64,000 nt of DNA from Bacillus atrophaeus (lineage in GTDB: Bacteria > Bacillota > Bacilli > Bacillales > Bacillaceae). Numbering within the stretch: position 1 is the stretch's first letter; each line of letters opens with the position of its first letter. Shown here piece by piece: positions 45,204-54,687 of this stretch. Location of the stretch: assembly GCF_001584335.1 (NCBI RefSeq), contig NZ_LSBB01000018.1, forward strand, positions 124,001-188,000, read 5' to 3'. The notes below the pieces were generated by a model. It was given only the letters and a program-made list of their open reading frames with translations. It did no database searches and had not been told where the DNA came from. The position numbers and the translations under genes were made by a program.

Positions 45204-45938
45204 GTGAAATTCGGAATTATAGGTGCAGGAACAATTGGGTCAATTATTTCTAAAAAATTAGTTGAGAATGGGCATGATGTCAAAATTGCAGATGCAAGGG
45301 GAATTGAATATTTAGAAGGAAAAGAGCTTGCTGGAACCCCTGTGCGCGTAGAGGATGCAATTGAAAATATTGATGTTCTTATCATATCTCTTCCTACAAA
45401 AGCAATGTCAAGCATTCGAAATATGATCGATCAAGCCGGAGAGGAAGTAATCATTGTAGATACTTCAAATTATTATCCTTTTAGAGACGACAAAATTGAT
45501 GAAATCGAGAACGGGATGGTTGAAAGTGTTTGGGTTTCAAATCAATTAGGCAGACCTGTCATTAAAGCATTCAACAATTTATTAGCCTATACTTTAGAAA
45601 ATGAAGGAACAACCGTAGACGCTAATGAACGAATTGCGATGGCAGTTGCTGGTGATGATGCATCACAAAAACATGTAGTCATAGACGTAGTATCCGAGTT
45701 AGGCTTCGATGCAATAGACAGTGGTTCTTTAAGTGATTCTTGGAGACAGCAGCCAGGAACTCCTGCTTACTGCACAGAGCTAACAAAAGATGAACTTACG
45801 AAAGCGTTGAAAAAGGCGAATAAAGAAAAAGCACCGTTACTACGCGACAAAGTGATGGAAATATTTGCAGAGAAAAAGGATGTTAAATTTTCACACGAGG
45901 ATGTTGTGAATCTAAACAGAGAAATATACAATTCATAA
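45204..45938 (+). CDS. NADP-binding oxidoreductase (F420H2:NADP reductase-like)
   Basis: A 244-residue protein with an N-terminal Rossmann motif IIGAGTIGSIISKKLVENGHDV (about 5-26), then IDVLIISLPTKAM and VDTSNYYPFRD, and a C-terminal region with VIKAFNNLLAYTLEN. It belongs to the COG2085 group, whose members bind NADP and act on small carbonyl or flavin-like substrates; Bacillus lacks F420, so the substrate must differ. RBS TTAGGAGGGAAA. It is divergent from hxlR and shares the palindrome block. Confidence 0.85.
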   Translation: MKFGIIGAGTIGSIISKKLVENGHDVKIADARGIEYLEGKELAGTPVRVEDAIENIDVLIISLPTKAMSSIRNMIDQAGEEVIIVDTSNYYPFRDDKIDEIENGMVESVWVSNQLGRPVIKAFNNLLAYTLENEGTTVDANERIAMAVAGDDASQKHVVIDVVSELGFDAIDSGSLSDSWRQQPGTPAYCTELTKDELTKALKKANKEKAPLLRDKVMEIFAEKKDVKFSHEDVVNLNREIYNS

Positions 45939-46026
45939 AAACAAGCTATCATAAGGAAGAAATTAAAAATTATAGAAAATGAAAGTAAAGAGTATAATAA
46001 AAATAAACATTCATAACGTGCAAGAT

Positions 46027-46480
46027 GGTTTTATAATGTTGAAGGCCTAATGAGTGTAGTAAAAACCGGTGGTTTAATACCATCGATTTTTTTTACTGCT
46101 TTTATATACTCATTGAAAATCACCTCATTATTAGGACAAACAGTTATTACATAGCATTACCCGAGGGGTGATGCATTTTATGAAGGTAATAATCATCGAG
46201 GGACCTCAAGCTGACAAATGCATTAACGATTGCTATCATTATTTAATAAAACGTTATAGGAAGGAGATCCAGGGTGATAGCAATATATGTAAGGGTATCA
46301 ACCGAGGAACAAGCGATCAAGGGATCGAACATAGACAGCCCAGATCGAGGCCTGCATAAAGAATGCAGGGACTAAGATGTGCTGAAGTATGCTGATGAAG
46401 GGTTTTCTGGTGAGCTGCTTGAACGTCCAGCTTTTAACCGCTTAAGGGTGGATGCAAGTAAAGGACTCATAAGCAAGTTA
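46027..46480 (+). repeat. direct repeat copy A with spoIVCA relic
   Basis: It contains ACTGCTTTTATATACTCATTG, GGGGTGATGCATTTTATGAAGG and CATTAACGATTGCTATCATT blocks shared with copy B (49500-49985), and the start of a spoIVCA-like gene. From the sequence the two copies look mostly identical, with scattered substitutions and small gaps. Confidence 0.75.
46274..46480 (+). pseudogene. spoIVCA': spoIVCA recombinase N-terminal relic A
   Basis: From GTG 46274, behind AGGAAGGAGATCC, it reads MIAIYVRVSTEEQAIKGSN, then IDS, matching the start of the SpoIVCA large serine recombinase that excises skin; the VRVS serine is kept. An extra C at about 46330 shifts the frame. In shifted frames similarity continues (KYADEGFSGELLERPAFNRLR) and ends near 46480. 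A small overlapping ORF (MKVIIIEGPQADKCINDCYHY, from 46180) precedes it. Confidence 0.8.
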
Positions 46481-46903
46481 TCTGCAATGACTCAGCTATA
46501 TTGATGATGATTAGTCTAATTCCATTTGACAGTAATGGTAATAAGTAGCATCTTAATATTTACTCACTTTGTAGATACAGACAGAGCTTCAAATGTTGGT
46601 TTCATAATAGTTGGAGATCAAGTTAGGGACTAAAGGAAGGAAAGAACCTTTCTTTTTTGCTTGGAAGGAAAAAACCGTGCCCATTTTGTGCCTAAAATAG
46701 ATATAAAATGATGCAATGAGTGTATTGGATAACTTCAGATGCTTGAAAGCTTCTGTAACTGACAATATACTTCCACTTTATTGAGGGCCTCGAACTAATA
46801 AAGAGATACCAAAGCCATATTGGTATCTTCTTTGTTTTTGCTTTAGAGCTATTAAATCCATCTAGGAGTGCCATGACTTGAACTCAACAACAGTAACTTA
46901 ATA

Positions 46904-47794
46904 CTATATCGAATCTATTTGAGGAAACTGATTGATGATATATTGCTTGAAGTTTTCAGTGACAGGTGATAGATACTTCCCTTCAATCCAGGAAATACCA
47001 ACTATGCGCTCGAACCTTGGCCAACTAATGCGAACCTTTGCGATATTTGTTTGGTCTAAGCCTTTAAAATCAGGAAGAATTGAAACCCCAAGACCCGCTG
47101 CAACAAAACCTGCGATTGTAGCAGCTTCTTCGCCTTCAAATACAATGTTTGGGGTAATATTAACCTGTTCAAATATATGATCTATGGTTACTCGAAGAGC
47201 AAAACCTTCTTTCATTAAAACAAAAGGCTCAGTAGCAATTTCGTTTAAGGTAATATCCTTACGAGTAGCTAACACATGTTTTTTGGGCAAAAATAAAAAG
47301 AGCTCCTCCTTCCATAAGGGCTTCCACATTATATTTGATTCGACTGGAAAAGAAGCAAGCAGGCAGAGATCTAGTTCACCTGATTTTAGTTTATCTAAAA
47401 GCTGATTAGAGTGAGACTGGTTTAATTGGAAATGAACATTTGGGTATTGATCTTTAAATGCTCCAATTAAATTTGGAACGATCGTTGTACCCAGAGTGTG
47501 TAAAAAGCCTAAAGACACTTCACCTTGATCTGGTTGTAAAAGGGATTGAATTTCTTCCTTTCCTTCAGTAAATTCTTTAATGATGGAATCGACCCTCTCG
47601 AGGAATCTTTCCCCATATTTATTTAATGTAATGGATCGGCCTTGTCTATCAAAAAGCGGAACCCCTAAGTAATTTTCTAATCTAACAATAGACCGAGAAA
47701 GTGCTGGCTGTGTTATTGATAACGTTTCAGCAGCTTTAGTTACATGCTGTATACGAGCAAGAGTTTGAAAGTACTCTAATTGTTCCCATTCCAT
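46904..47794 (-). CDS. LysR-family regulator
   Basis: ATG 47794, behind AAGGTGG, gives 296 residues; the longer frame to 47821 has no RBS. The HTH reads FQTLARIQHVTKAAETLSITQPALSRSIVRLENYLGVPLFDRQGR, followed by a substrate-binding domain. It is divergent from the fumarase gene, with a dyad (47848-47869) between them, so it most likely controls fumC. It resembles the LysR proteins of organic-acid operons in Bacillus. Confidence 0.87.
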   Translation of the reverse strand: MEWEQLEYFQTLARIQHVTKAAETLSITQPALSRSIVRLENYLGVPLFDRQGRSITLNKYGERFLERVDSIIKEFTEGKEEIQSLLQPDQGEVSLGFLHTLGTTIVPNLIGAFKDQYPNVHFQLNQSHSNQLLDKLKSGELDLCLLASFPVESNIMWKPLWKEELFLFLPKKHVLATRKDITLNEIATEPFVLMKEGFALRVTIDHIFEQVNITPNIVFEGEEAATIAGFVAAGLGVSILPDFKGLDQTNIAKVRISWPRFERIVGISWIEGKYLSPVTENFKQYIINQFPQIDSI

Positions 47795-47847
47795 TAAAAC
47801 ATCCACCTTTTTATAAATCATTACATAAATGAATTAAAATCATATTT

Positions 47848-47869
47848 ATTATGCATTATACATCATAAT
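47848..47869. promoter_or_regulatory. dyad between LysR and fumarase genes
   Basis: ATTATG-N10-CATAAT lies in the 166-base divergent promoter region, a LysR-type binding-site geometry. Confidence 0.45.
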
Positions 47870-47960
47870 TTATTAGTGTTATGATAAATTTATCGAAAAA
47901 ATATATGAATTTTTATATGAATTTTAAACTAATTGTGTATTCAGAAGGAGGATTATTTTA

Positions 47961-49349
47961 ATGAACTATCGAATTGAAAAAGATACTTTTGGAGAAATAA
48001 AGGTGCCTGCTGATAAGTTTTGGGGAGCGCAAACACAACGTAGTAAAGAGAACTTCAAGATAGGTTCTGAAAAAATGCCTATCCGTATTGTTAAAGCTTT
48101 TGCTATATTGAAGCGCAGTACAGCTATTGCTAATAATCGTCTAGGTAATTTGGATAACGAAAAAACAGAGGTTATTACAGCAGTTTGTGATGAGATTCTT
48201 GAAGGCAAATATGATGACAATTTTCCACTCGTTGTTTGGCAGACGGGAAGCGGTACACAAAGCAATATGAATGTTAACGAAGTGATAGCAAACCTTTCAA
48301 CAGCTTTATTTAAAGAAAAAGGCTCTATACAAACCATACATCCAAATGATGATGTCAACCGCAGTCAAAGTTCGAATGACACTTTCCCAACAGCGATGCA
48401 TGTTGCAGGTGTATTAGCCATCTATGAACAATTAGTTCCTGCACTTGATCAACTTCGGAACACATTAGATGAAAAAGCAAAAAAATTCAAAGACATTGTA
48501 AAAATAGGTCGTACACATCTTCAAGATGCTACACCTTTAACCCTTGGACAAGAAATTAGCGGTTGGGTGTATATGATTGATCGTTCGAAAGAAATGATAT
48601 TGGAAGCAACTGAAAAAATGCGTGAACTTGCTATCGGGGGTACGGCAGTAGGGACAGGTATTAATGCACATCCACAGTTTGGAGAAGTTGTCTCAGAGGA
48701 AATCTCGAAGTTTACAGGCCAACAGTTTAAAAGTTCACCTAATAAGTTTCATGCCTTAACCAGTCATGATGAAATAACGTATGTACATGGTGCTATGAAG
48801 GCATTAGCTGCTGACTTAATGAAAATTGCGAACGATGTTAGATGGCTTGCAAGCGGTCCTCGCTGTGGTATCGGGGAAATTTCAATCCCGGAAAATGAGC
48901 CTGGCAGCTCCATTATGCCCGGTAAAGTTAACCCTACTCAATGTGAAGCCCTTACCATGATTGCGGCTCAAATTATGGGGAATGACGCAACTATTGGATT
49001 TGCTTCAAGTCAAGGCAACTTTGAACTAAATGTATTTAAACCAGTTATTATCTATAACTTCCTCCAATCCGTGCAATTACTGAGTGATGGAATAAAATCT
49101 TTCCATGATCATTGTGCGGTTGGTATTGAACCTAATAAAAAAACCATTAAGGAAAATCTCTCCGGATCTTTAATGCTTGTCACAGCATTGAATCCTTATA
49201 TCGGATATGAAAAAGCTGCGAAAATTGCTAAGTTTGCTCATAAAGAAGGCTTAACGTTAAAAGAGGCTGCTGTGCAACTCGAATTATTAACGGAAGAGCA
49301 ATTTGATGAAATGGTTAAGCCAGAAGATATGGTGAAACCAAACATTTAA
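47961..49349 (+). CDS. fumC: class II fumarate hydratase, accessory copy
   Basis: A 462-residue protein of full length for class II fumarases. It has [16 protein letters not shown] (about 99-114), [11 protein letters not shown]-like [17 protein letters not shown], the TGINAHP segment and the signature [13 protein letters not shown] (about 315-327), which contains the mobile catalytic Ser. It interconverts fumarate and malate. B. subtilis has its housekeeping fumarase (citG) elsewhere, so this is probably an extra, LysR-controlled copy. RBS AGAAGGAGG. Confidence 0.93.
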   Translation: MNYRIEKDTFGEIKVPADKFWGAQTQRSKENFKIGSEKMPIRIVKAFAILKRSTAIANNRLGNLDNEKTEVITAVCDEILEGKYDDNFPLVVWQTGSGTQSNMNVNEVIANLSTALFKEKGSIQTIHPNDDVNRSQSSNDTFPTAMHVAGVLAIYEQLVPALDQLRNTLDEKAKKFKDIVKIGRTHLQDATPLTLGQEISGWVYMIDRSKEMILEATEKMRELAIGGTAVGTGINAHPQFGEVVSEEISKFTGQQFKSSPNKFHALTSHDEITYVHGAMKALAADLMKIANDVRWLASGPRCGIGEISIPENEPGSSIMPGKVNPTQCEALTMIAAQIMGNDATIGFASSQGNFELNVFKPVIIYNFLQSVQLLSDGIKSFHDHCAVGIEPNKKTIKENLSGSLMLVTALNPYIGYEKAAKIAKFAHKEGLTLKEAAVQLELLTEEQFDEMVKPEDMVKPNI

Positions 49350-49361
49350 AACGTTTTAAGA

Positions 49362-49400
49362 AAAAAACTAGTTATTAACCAGTAACTAGTTTTTTCTTTC
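49362..49400 (+). terminator. fumC terminator
   Basis: AAAACTAGTTA and TAACTAGTTTT form perfect arms around a short loop, followed by TTTC. Confidence 0.8.
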
Positions 49401-49499
49401 AATTTTGATGAAACCATGAAGGGTTCTTACTTCACATAAGGTTTTAATCAATGAAAAGAAGCTTGTATGTTACTATGATCGTTAAATAAATTATTTCTT

Positions 49500-49985
49500 T
49501 ATTGAGGGCCTAGTGTGAGGGAAAACCGAGGGTATATACTATCGGTTTTTTTACTGCTTTTTTATACTCATTGAAAATCATCTCATTAGGACAAACAGTT
49601 ACCCAAGGGGTGATGCATTTTATGAAGGGATAATCTTCGAGGGACCGCAAGCTGGCAAATGCATTAACGATTGCTATCATTATTTAATAAAATTTTATTA
49701 GGAAGGAGATCCAGGGTGATAGCAATATGTGTAAGGGTCTTAACCGAGGAACAATCGATCAAAGGATCGAGCATTGACAGCCAGATCGAGGCCTGCATAA
49801 TAAAGCAGGGACTAAGGATGTGCTGAGGTATGAAGGATTTTCTGACGAACTTTTAGAATGTCCGACCTTGAATCGCTTGAGGGAGAATGCAAGTAAAGAA
49901 CTCATTGGTAAAGTTTGCTAAGGTCCTGGCCGTCTTACTCGTAAATGATCATTGAGCTTATCAGTGCTGACGAGTTGAGAGAGTG
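49500..49985 (+). repeat. direct repeat copy B with spoIVCA relic
   Basis: Copy B of the block at 46027-46480. It extends further into the recombinase gene than copy A. It starts 150 bases after fumC and ends about 95 bases before the 3' end of sigK. Confidence 0.75.
49716..49985 (+). pseudogene. spoIVCA': spoIVCA recombinase N-terminal relic B
   Basis: From GTG 49716 it reads MIAICVRVLTEEQSIKGSSI then DSQIEAC. The serine of VRVS, the resolvase nucleophile, is replaced by Leu (TCA to TTA). Frameshifts and a stop follow, but similarity to SpoIVCA continues through the GPGRLTRK region (CYDPDRLSRKL in SpoIVCA) to about 49985. It points away from the fumarase gene, towards the 3' end of sigK. 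Confidence 0.82.
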
Positions 49986-50080
49986 AGACATTTTCCATTC
50001 TGTCTGCATTAGTTTCAAAAAGTTTTAAAAGAAGCAATGAATGAGAGAAAGCCGGAATATTAGATCCGGCTTCTTCTACA

Positions 50081-50809
50081 TTATTTCCCCTTTGCTTTCT
50101 TCCGCTTCTCCTTCTCCGCCCTGTAAAACTCATGAAACATCTTCATCAGCGCCCGTTTCTCAATCCGTGACACATAACTGCGGGAAATCCCCAGCTCCTT
50201 CGCGATTTCCCGCTGCGTCTTTTCTTTTTTTAAATCCAGACCGAATCGGCCGACGATGACTTCTTTTTCACGATCATCTAAAATGTCGATGTATTTTTTT
50301 ACTTTCTCAAGTTCCATATTAAGCTGAATCGTATCAATCACATCTTCGCTTTCTGATTTGAGGACGTCTATCAGGCTTATTTCATTCCCTTCTTTATCCT
50401 GGCCGATTGGATCATGAAGAGAAACATCTTTTTTCGTTTTTTTCAATGCTCGCAGGTGCATGAGGATTTCATTTTCGATACATCGCGCGGCATATGTTGC
50501 AAGCTTTGTGCCTTTTCCGGCGGAATAGCTTTCAATCCCTTTAATGAGCCCGATCGTTCCGATGGAAATGAGATCCTCAGCGTCTTCTCCTGTATTTTCG
50601 AACTTTTTCACAATATGGGCCACCAAGCGAAGATTATGCTCAATCAGCATGTTCCTTGCGTGTTCATCCCCTTTGGCCATCAGTTCTAAGTATTTTTTCT
50701 CCTCACTGCTTGAGAGCGGTTGTGGAAAGGCATTGTTTTTCACGTAAGATACTAAAAAGACAAGCTCTTTAACGACAAAACCGAGCGCTGTAAAAACACC
50801 TGTCACCAT
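50081..50809 (-). CDS. sigK: mother-cell sporulation sigma factor, pro-sigma K, uninterrupted
   Basis: ATG 50809 (GGAGGTG upstream) gives 242 residues with the pro-sequence [20 protein letters not shown], which SpoIVFB removes at about residue 20. Sigma region 2 holds [33 protein letters not shown] and [14 protein letters not shown]; region 4 holds [25 protein letters not shown]. It directs late mother-cell genes (coat, lysis). Unlike B. subtilis 168, the gene is not split by skin: [14 protein letters not shown] is continuous. Confidence 0.97.
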   Translation of the reverse strand: MVTGVFTALGFVVKELVFLVSYVKNNAFPQPLSSSEEKKYLELMAKGDEHARNMLIEHNLRLVAHIVKKFENTGEDAEDLISIGTIGLIKGIESYSAGKGTKLATYAARCIENEILMHLRALKKTKKDVSLHDPIGQDKEGNEISLIDVLKSESEDVIDTIQLNMELEKVKKYIDILDDREKEVIVGRFGLDLKKEKTQREIAKELGISRSYVSRIEKRALMKMFHEFYRAEKEKRKKAKGK

Positions 50810-50942
50810 CGACACCTCCACAAAAGTATGTAGGCAAAAGCCTATATGTAAATGTATGTGGGGGGCGGGTTGTTTGTGTCTGTACAGGGAAATTTATAAG
50901 CGGACCGCAAAAAACAGTATTCTGGGAGGCGGCAAGTATCAT

Positions 50943-51569
50943 TTATTTTTTTGACATTTTCAAAAGATGAGGGAACTTTTTATAAATGATGAACATAAGA
51001 ATCAGAATGTACGCCCCGTAAATGCCGAAAGACATGAATTTGTTGCTGGTGAAATTGGCACCGGCTATAGTGACAACGAGAATGTTCGGGATTTTTCCTA
51101 GTAATGAAGCGGTGAAAAAGACGCCCCATCGCACTTCACTCAGCCCGCAGACAATGTTCATGACAAGAGAAGGGATAACAGGAATGAGCCTTCCTAATAA
51201 CACGGCGGTAAAGGCATTTTTATTAAAGGAAGCTTCATATCCTTGAATTGCCGGATAGGCATTTACTTTTTTTCTTGCCCAATCTCTAAAGCTGTATCTG
51301 GCCAGAAAAAACAACATCACGGTGCCTAGCATCGATCCTGACAGTGTGATCCATACGCCATTTGCTATTCCGAACACAGCGCCATTTAAAGCGGCAATCA
51401 ATGCAAACGGCACGATAGGGAAAAAAACATCCGCCGCAATAAGCATCACACTAAATAGAATGGAAACCATTCCGCCTTCTTTTATGACATCCAACCAAGC
51501 TTCTTTTTGAAAAAAGCCGATCGCAATTATTCCGATAATCACTAAAATGCTAAAAGTCTTTTTGAACAT
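50943..51569 (-). CDS. yqeD: YqeD, TVP38/TMEM64 (DedA-like) membrane protein
   Basis: ATG 51569 behind AGGAGTGA gives 208 residues, the B. subtilis length. Several hydrophobic segments surround the SNARE-associated/VTT core: GIANGVWITLSGSMLGTVMLFFLARYSFRDW and the NAFTAVLLGRLIPVIPSLVMNIVCGLSEVRWGVFF stretch with its conserved R-x-x-P. Such proteins act in lipid or undecaprenyl-phosphate movement in some bacteria; here the role is not known. Confidence 0.9.
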   Translation of the reverse strand: MFKKTFSILVIIGIIAIGFFQKEAWLDVIKEGGMVSILFSVMLIAADVFFPIVPFALIAALNGAVFGIANGVWITLSGSMLGTVMLFFLARYSFRDWARKKVNAYPAIQGYEASFNKNAFTAVLLGRLIPVIPSLVMNIVCGLSEVRWGVFFTASLLGKIPNILVVTIAGANFTSNKFMSFGIYGAYILILMFIIYKKFPHLLKMSKK

Positions 51570-51705
51570 ATCAATATTCACTCCTACCACTTATGCTGAT
51601 GTCAGGAGCAAGGAATCTCCGCCATCTATAGCATCTAGGATAGTATAACTTGACTGCTTTTTGCCGTCCAACGTAAACCAAAGAATAATAGGAAGCGGTG
51701 AAACA

Positions 51706-52164
51706 ATGGAAATAAAATTAAACCCTATAGCGTATGTCCAAAACAGTATTCATAATGTAACCGATGACCATTGGGGTTCCGTTATATCAGTAATAGAGCT
51801 AATTAATGGAACTGAGACAGCGTGGCAGGGAATAGAAGAGTTTTCACATGTGGATATTATCTTTTATTTCCATGGTGTATCAGATGAAAAAATTACATAT
51901 AAAGCGAGGCATCCGAGAAACAACAAAGCCTTCCCGGAGATCGGGATATTTGCACAAAGAGGGAAAAACAGACCGAATAAATTAGGAGTTACAACTGTCG
52001 AACTGGTGGAGCTTAGCGGAAATACTATTACAGTAAAGGGGCTGGACGCGATAAATGGAACGCCGGTTCTTGACGTGAAGCCTGTGATGAAGGAATTTCT
52101 CCCCAGAGGTGAAGTAAAGCAGCCGGAGTGGTCTGTCTCTTTAATGAAACATTATTGGGAGTAA
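51706..52164 (+). CDS. TrmO/TsaA-family tRNA m6t6A37 methyltransferase
   Basis: ATG 51706, behind GGAAGCGGTG, gives 152 residues; the TTG at 51661 lacks an RBS. It shows the TrmO barrel pattern: NPIAYVQNSI, VISVIELINGTETAWQGIEEFSHVDIIFYFH, ARHPRNNKAFPEIGIFAQRGKNRPNKLGVTTVELV and GLDAINGTPVLDVKPVM. The family uses SAM to methylate t6A37 of tRNA-Thr. It is not part of the B. subtilis 168 order between yqeD and yqeF as I remember it. Confidence 0.85.
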   Translation: MEIKLNPIAYVQNSIHNVTDDHWGSVISVIELINGTETAWQGIEEFSHVDIIFYFHGVSDEKITYKARHPRNNKAFPEIGIFAQRGKNRPNKLGVTTVELVELSGNTITVKGLDAINGTPVLDVKPVMKEFLPRGEVKQPEWSVSLMKHYWE

Positions 52165-52291
52165 GCACAATACTCCCTATGACAGATGGAGTCAGTTTCT
52201 TAAGTGAATAAGGCTTTTTACTCTGGATATAACCGAATGTTTTTTGAAAAAGGGGACAGGTTAACAATAGAGTTTTTGTGGAGGTGGGAAT

Positions 52292-53029
52292 TTGAAACGA
52301 TTACACCTGTTCGCTCTATTATGTTGCGTGTTTTTCCTTTTGGCACCTGATTCAAGTGAAGCAAAAATGCTGAAGAGACTTGACATTGAAAAGAGCGGAA
52401 ATGCTTTTTGGGATATGAGATCAGAAAAAAAGAAGCTTTCATTAACATTTGACGACGGGCCTCATCCTGTATATACAGAGGCAATCTTAGATGTATTAGA
52501 AGAGAACGGAGTAAAGGCGACGTTTTTTTGTATCGGAAGCCGGTTAGACAAATACCCCTCGATCGCTAAACGGATCATACAACAAGGGCATGAAATCGGC
52601 AGTCATACAATGAATCATGTGTTTTTTGACCATTTAGATAAAGAGGAAGTAAAAAATGAGTTGGACAGTGCATCGGCAGAAATTGAGGCGCTGCAGCCGA
52701 ATCAGCATAAACTATTTCGCCCGCCAGGAGGATCACTTAATGAAACCGCGTTTCAAACTCTTTTAGAAGAAGGCTATCAAGTTGTTATGTGGTCTTGGAA
52801 CCAAGATCCCAAGGATTGGGCTAAACCCGGAAAAACGAAAATTGTAAACCATGTCGTCAGCAACGCCAAGGGAGGCGATATCATCCTTCTCCATGATGGC
52901 GGCGGCAACAGGCGCCAGACGGTTAAAGCTATTAAAGAAATCATACCCCAGCTCAAAAATAAGGGGTATGAATTTGTGAAAGTGTCCGACTTGTTAGGGA
53001 AGAGTTTTAACCCGGTACATATCCAATAA
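52292..53029 (+). CDS. secreted polysaccharide deacetylase (NodB/CE4)
   Basis: A 245-residue protein with TTG start 52292 behind GTGGAGGTGGG. A signal peptide (about 1-24, cleavage after SSEA) precedes a NodB domain: TFDDGPHP (metal Asp, catalytic Asp), GHEIGSHTMNH (metal His pair), RPPGGSLN (catalytic Arg), and WSWNQDPKDW, ILLHDGGG (catalytic His). It removes acetyl groups from wall or exopolysaccharide GlcNAc/MurNAc. It sits where B. subtilis has cwlH, another wall enzyme. Confidence 0.88.
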   Translation: MKRLHLFALLCCVFFLLAPDSSEAKMLKRLDIEKSGNAFWDMRSEKKKLSLTFDDGPHPVYTEAILDVLEENGVKATFFCIGSRLDKYPSIAKRIIQQGHEIGSHTMNHVFFDHLDKEEVKNELDSASAEIEALQPNQHKLFRPPGGSLNETAFQTLLEEGYQVVMWSWNQDPKDWAKPGKTKIVNHVVSNAKGGDIILLHDGGGNRRQTVKAIKEIIPQLKNKGYEFVKVSDLLGKSFNPVHIQ

Positions 53030-53078
53030 CAGCATAAAGAGTTCTTGCGTTGAAAGCAGAATGAGAGAGGTGTACCAT

Positions 53079-53102
53079 ATGAAGTGTGGCTTTTGGGGGT
53101 GA
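53079..53102 (+). other. 7-codon leader ORF before yqeF
   Basis: MKCGFWG starts at ATG 53079 behind GAGAGGTG. Its TGA is part of the GGGGGTGA ribosome-binding site of yqeF, four bases from the yqeF ATG. Translation of the two is likely coupled. Confidence 0.4.
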
Positions 53103-53106
53103 AGAT

Positions 53107-53838
53107 ATGAAGCAAATTTGCATCCTTTTCCTTTTGGTCCTAGTAACAGCGGGATGTGAAGGAAGAGGGTACGAAGATGTTGTGGCATTTGGAGATAGTA
53201 ATACACGCGGCTCTAATTGGAATTATCGTGATTATCCAAAAGCGCAGCAATGGGTGGACATACTGAAAACAGCTGAACGGGGAAACCTTGACATTCTGAA
53301 TGCGGGAATAGGCGGACAAACGACCGAAGATGCGCGTTTGCGATTTGAAAGTGACGTGTTAGATCAAAAGCCCGAATATGTATTTATTATGTTCGGCACT
53401 AACGATGCTGCGATTTTGGCACAGGGAAAGCCAAGAGTATCAAAAACACGCTTTAAAGAAAACCTGACTTATTTTATAGAGGAAAGCAGAAAGCATAAAA
53501 TAAAACCTATTTTGATGACGTGTATACCGATTATTGAAGGCAACGGAAAACATCATCTCTTTTATTATTCCCGTTATAAATCTTCTGTGTTTCAATCCAA
53601 AGGCGGTGCGCGAAAATGGCACAACTCATACAATGATATCACAAGAGAAGTCGCTGAAAATCTGAATGTGCCGCTGGTAGACAACTGGAAAAACTTCATA
53701 AAGGCCGAGGGCGGTAATGAGACGGATGAGGCGCTTATTCAATCAGGCTTGATCGATCCTTCCGGGAATCATATGACGCCTAAAGGTGCAAGAATCATAT
53801 TTGAAGGCATAAAAGATGGGCGGGTATTGCAGCAGTAA
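53107..53838 (+). CDS. yqeF: YqeF, SGNH-hydrolase lipoprotein
   Basis: ATG 53107 behind GGGGGTGA gives 243 residues. A lipoprotein signal with lipobox VTAGC (Cys about 17) leads into a GDSL/SGNH hydrolase: block I AFGDSNTRG (Ser nucleophile), block II NAGIGGQTT, block III MFGTNDA, and block V with DPSGNHMTPKG (Asp/His). It is an outer-surface esterase or lipase of unknown substrate. Position and architecture match B. subtilis yqeF. Confidence 0.93.
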   Translation: MKQICILFLLVLVTAGCEGRGYEDVVAFGDSNTRGSNWNYRDYPKAQQWVDILKTAERGNLDILNAGIGGQTTEDARLRFESDVLDQKPEYVFIMFGTNDAAILAQGKPRVSKTRFKENLTYFIEESRKHKIKPILMTCIPIIEGNGKHHLFYYSRYKSSVFQSKGGARKWHNSYNDITREVAENLNVPLVDNWKNFIKAEGGNETDEALIQSGLIDPSGNHMTPKGARIIFEGIKDGRVLQQ

Positions 53839-53912
53839 GACGGACAGCTGCCTAAACCAATCTGATTCTCTTTCATAGGCTGTTATTGAATCTCTTGAAG
53901 GAGGCGGTTCAA

Positions 53913-54044
53913 ATGTGCTGCGGTTTTCCGTATCCTGTTTACGGTCCGCCGCATAACGTAAGTGGGGGATACGGTTATGCTTTTTTCGTTGTTTTGCTTG
54001 TCGTACTTTTGGTGCTGGGCAGCCGGTATTGGATAACAATATGA
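53913..54044 (+). CDS. YjcZ-like tiny transmembrane protein
   Basis: A 43-residue protein with RBS GAAGGAGGCGG before ATG 53913. Its head is rich in Cys, Pro, Gly and Tyr (MCCGFPYPVYGPPHNVSGGYG), followed by one membrane segment (FFVVLLVVLLVLGSRYW). This matches the layout of the YjcZ/tiny-TM sporulation group, though the CC head is unusual. It lies between yqeF and sda and ends in its own terminator. Confidence 0.7.
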   Translation: MCCGFPYPVYGPPHNVSGGYGYAFFVVLLVVLLVLGSRYWITI

Positions 54045-54056
54045 CTGTGAGCCCGC

Positions 54057-54088
54057 TTAAACACCTCTTCATTAGGGGTGTTTTTTGC
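54057..54088 (+). terminator. terminator after the tiny membrane gene
   Basis: AACACC...GGGTGTT forms a stem around a CTTCATTAG-type loop and is followed by TTTTT. Confidence 0.75.
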
Positions 54089-54183
54089 TGAAAGTAGTAG
54101 TAAAGCGCGTAAATGTAGTGATATAATATCAGTCATCTGAGTAAAAAAAGGAAACACGCCCGGATTAAATAGAAGAATTTCCA

Positions 54184-54357
<174 letters not shown>

Positions 54358-54469
54358 TTAAAAGTTGGAATTATTTATTTGCAAGGAGCATAAAATAGCA
54401 GGTTGCGTTCATCTTAGGTTGAGGTTATCTTTAATCTACCATGAAATATAAATAAGAACAATCGTTCTG

Positions 54470-54569
54470 TTATCCACACCAAAAAGTGGATAACTTGTGA
54501 GTATCATGTTTATAATCTGTCTAAAGAGTGATGTTACAAGAGTGGATAGTGTGTGTAATTTTATCCACA
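54470..54569. promoter_or_regulatory. DnaA box cluster between sda and yqeG
   Basis: TTATCCACA occurs perfectly at 54470-54478 and 54561-54569. One-mismatch inverted forms occur at 54485-54493 (AGTGGATAA), and a weaker one at 54541-54549. This is the region known in B. subtilis for DnaA activation of sda. Confidence 0.85.
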
Positions 54570-54687
54570 CCTGGTGAAGAAACCCAATTTTTGTCGAAAT
54601 TTTTTTGCTCAGCTTGTCTTTACATACAAGTTTCGATCATTTTTGACAACGATGATGGAGATAGAAAGAAAAGGAAGGGTGCGGGTT

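Larger units (their letters stand above)
45939..46903. other. intergenic region with recombinase relic
   Basis: It holds the first spoIVCA relic with its upstream repeat (46027-46480). Further on, GTGCCCATTTTGTGCC (46677-46692) resembles motifs at phage integrase ends. AGATACCA/TTGGTATCT (46804-46830) followed by TCTTTGTTTTT forms a terminator that probably serves the LysR gene. No intact gene was found. Confidence 0.5.
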
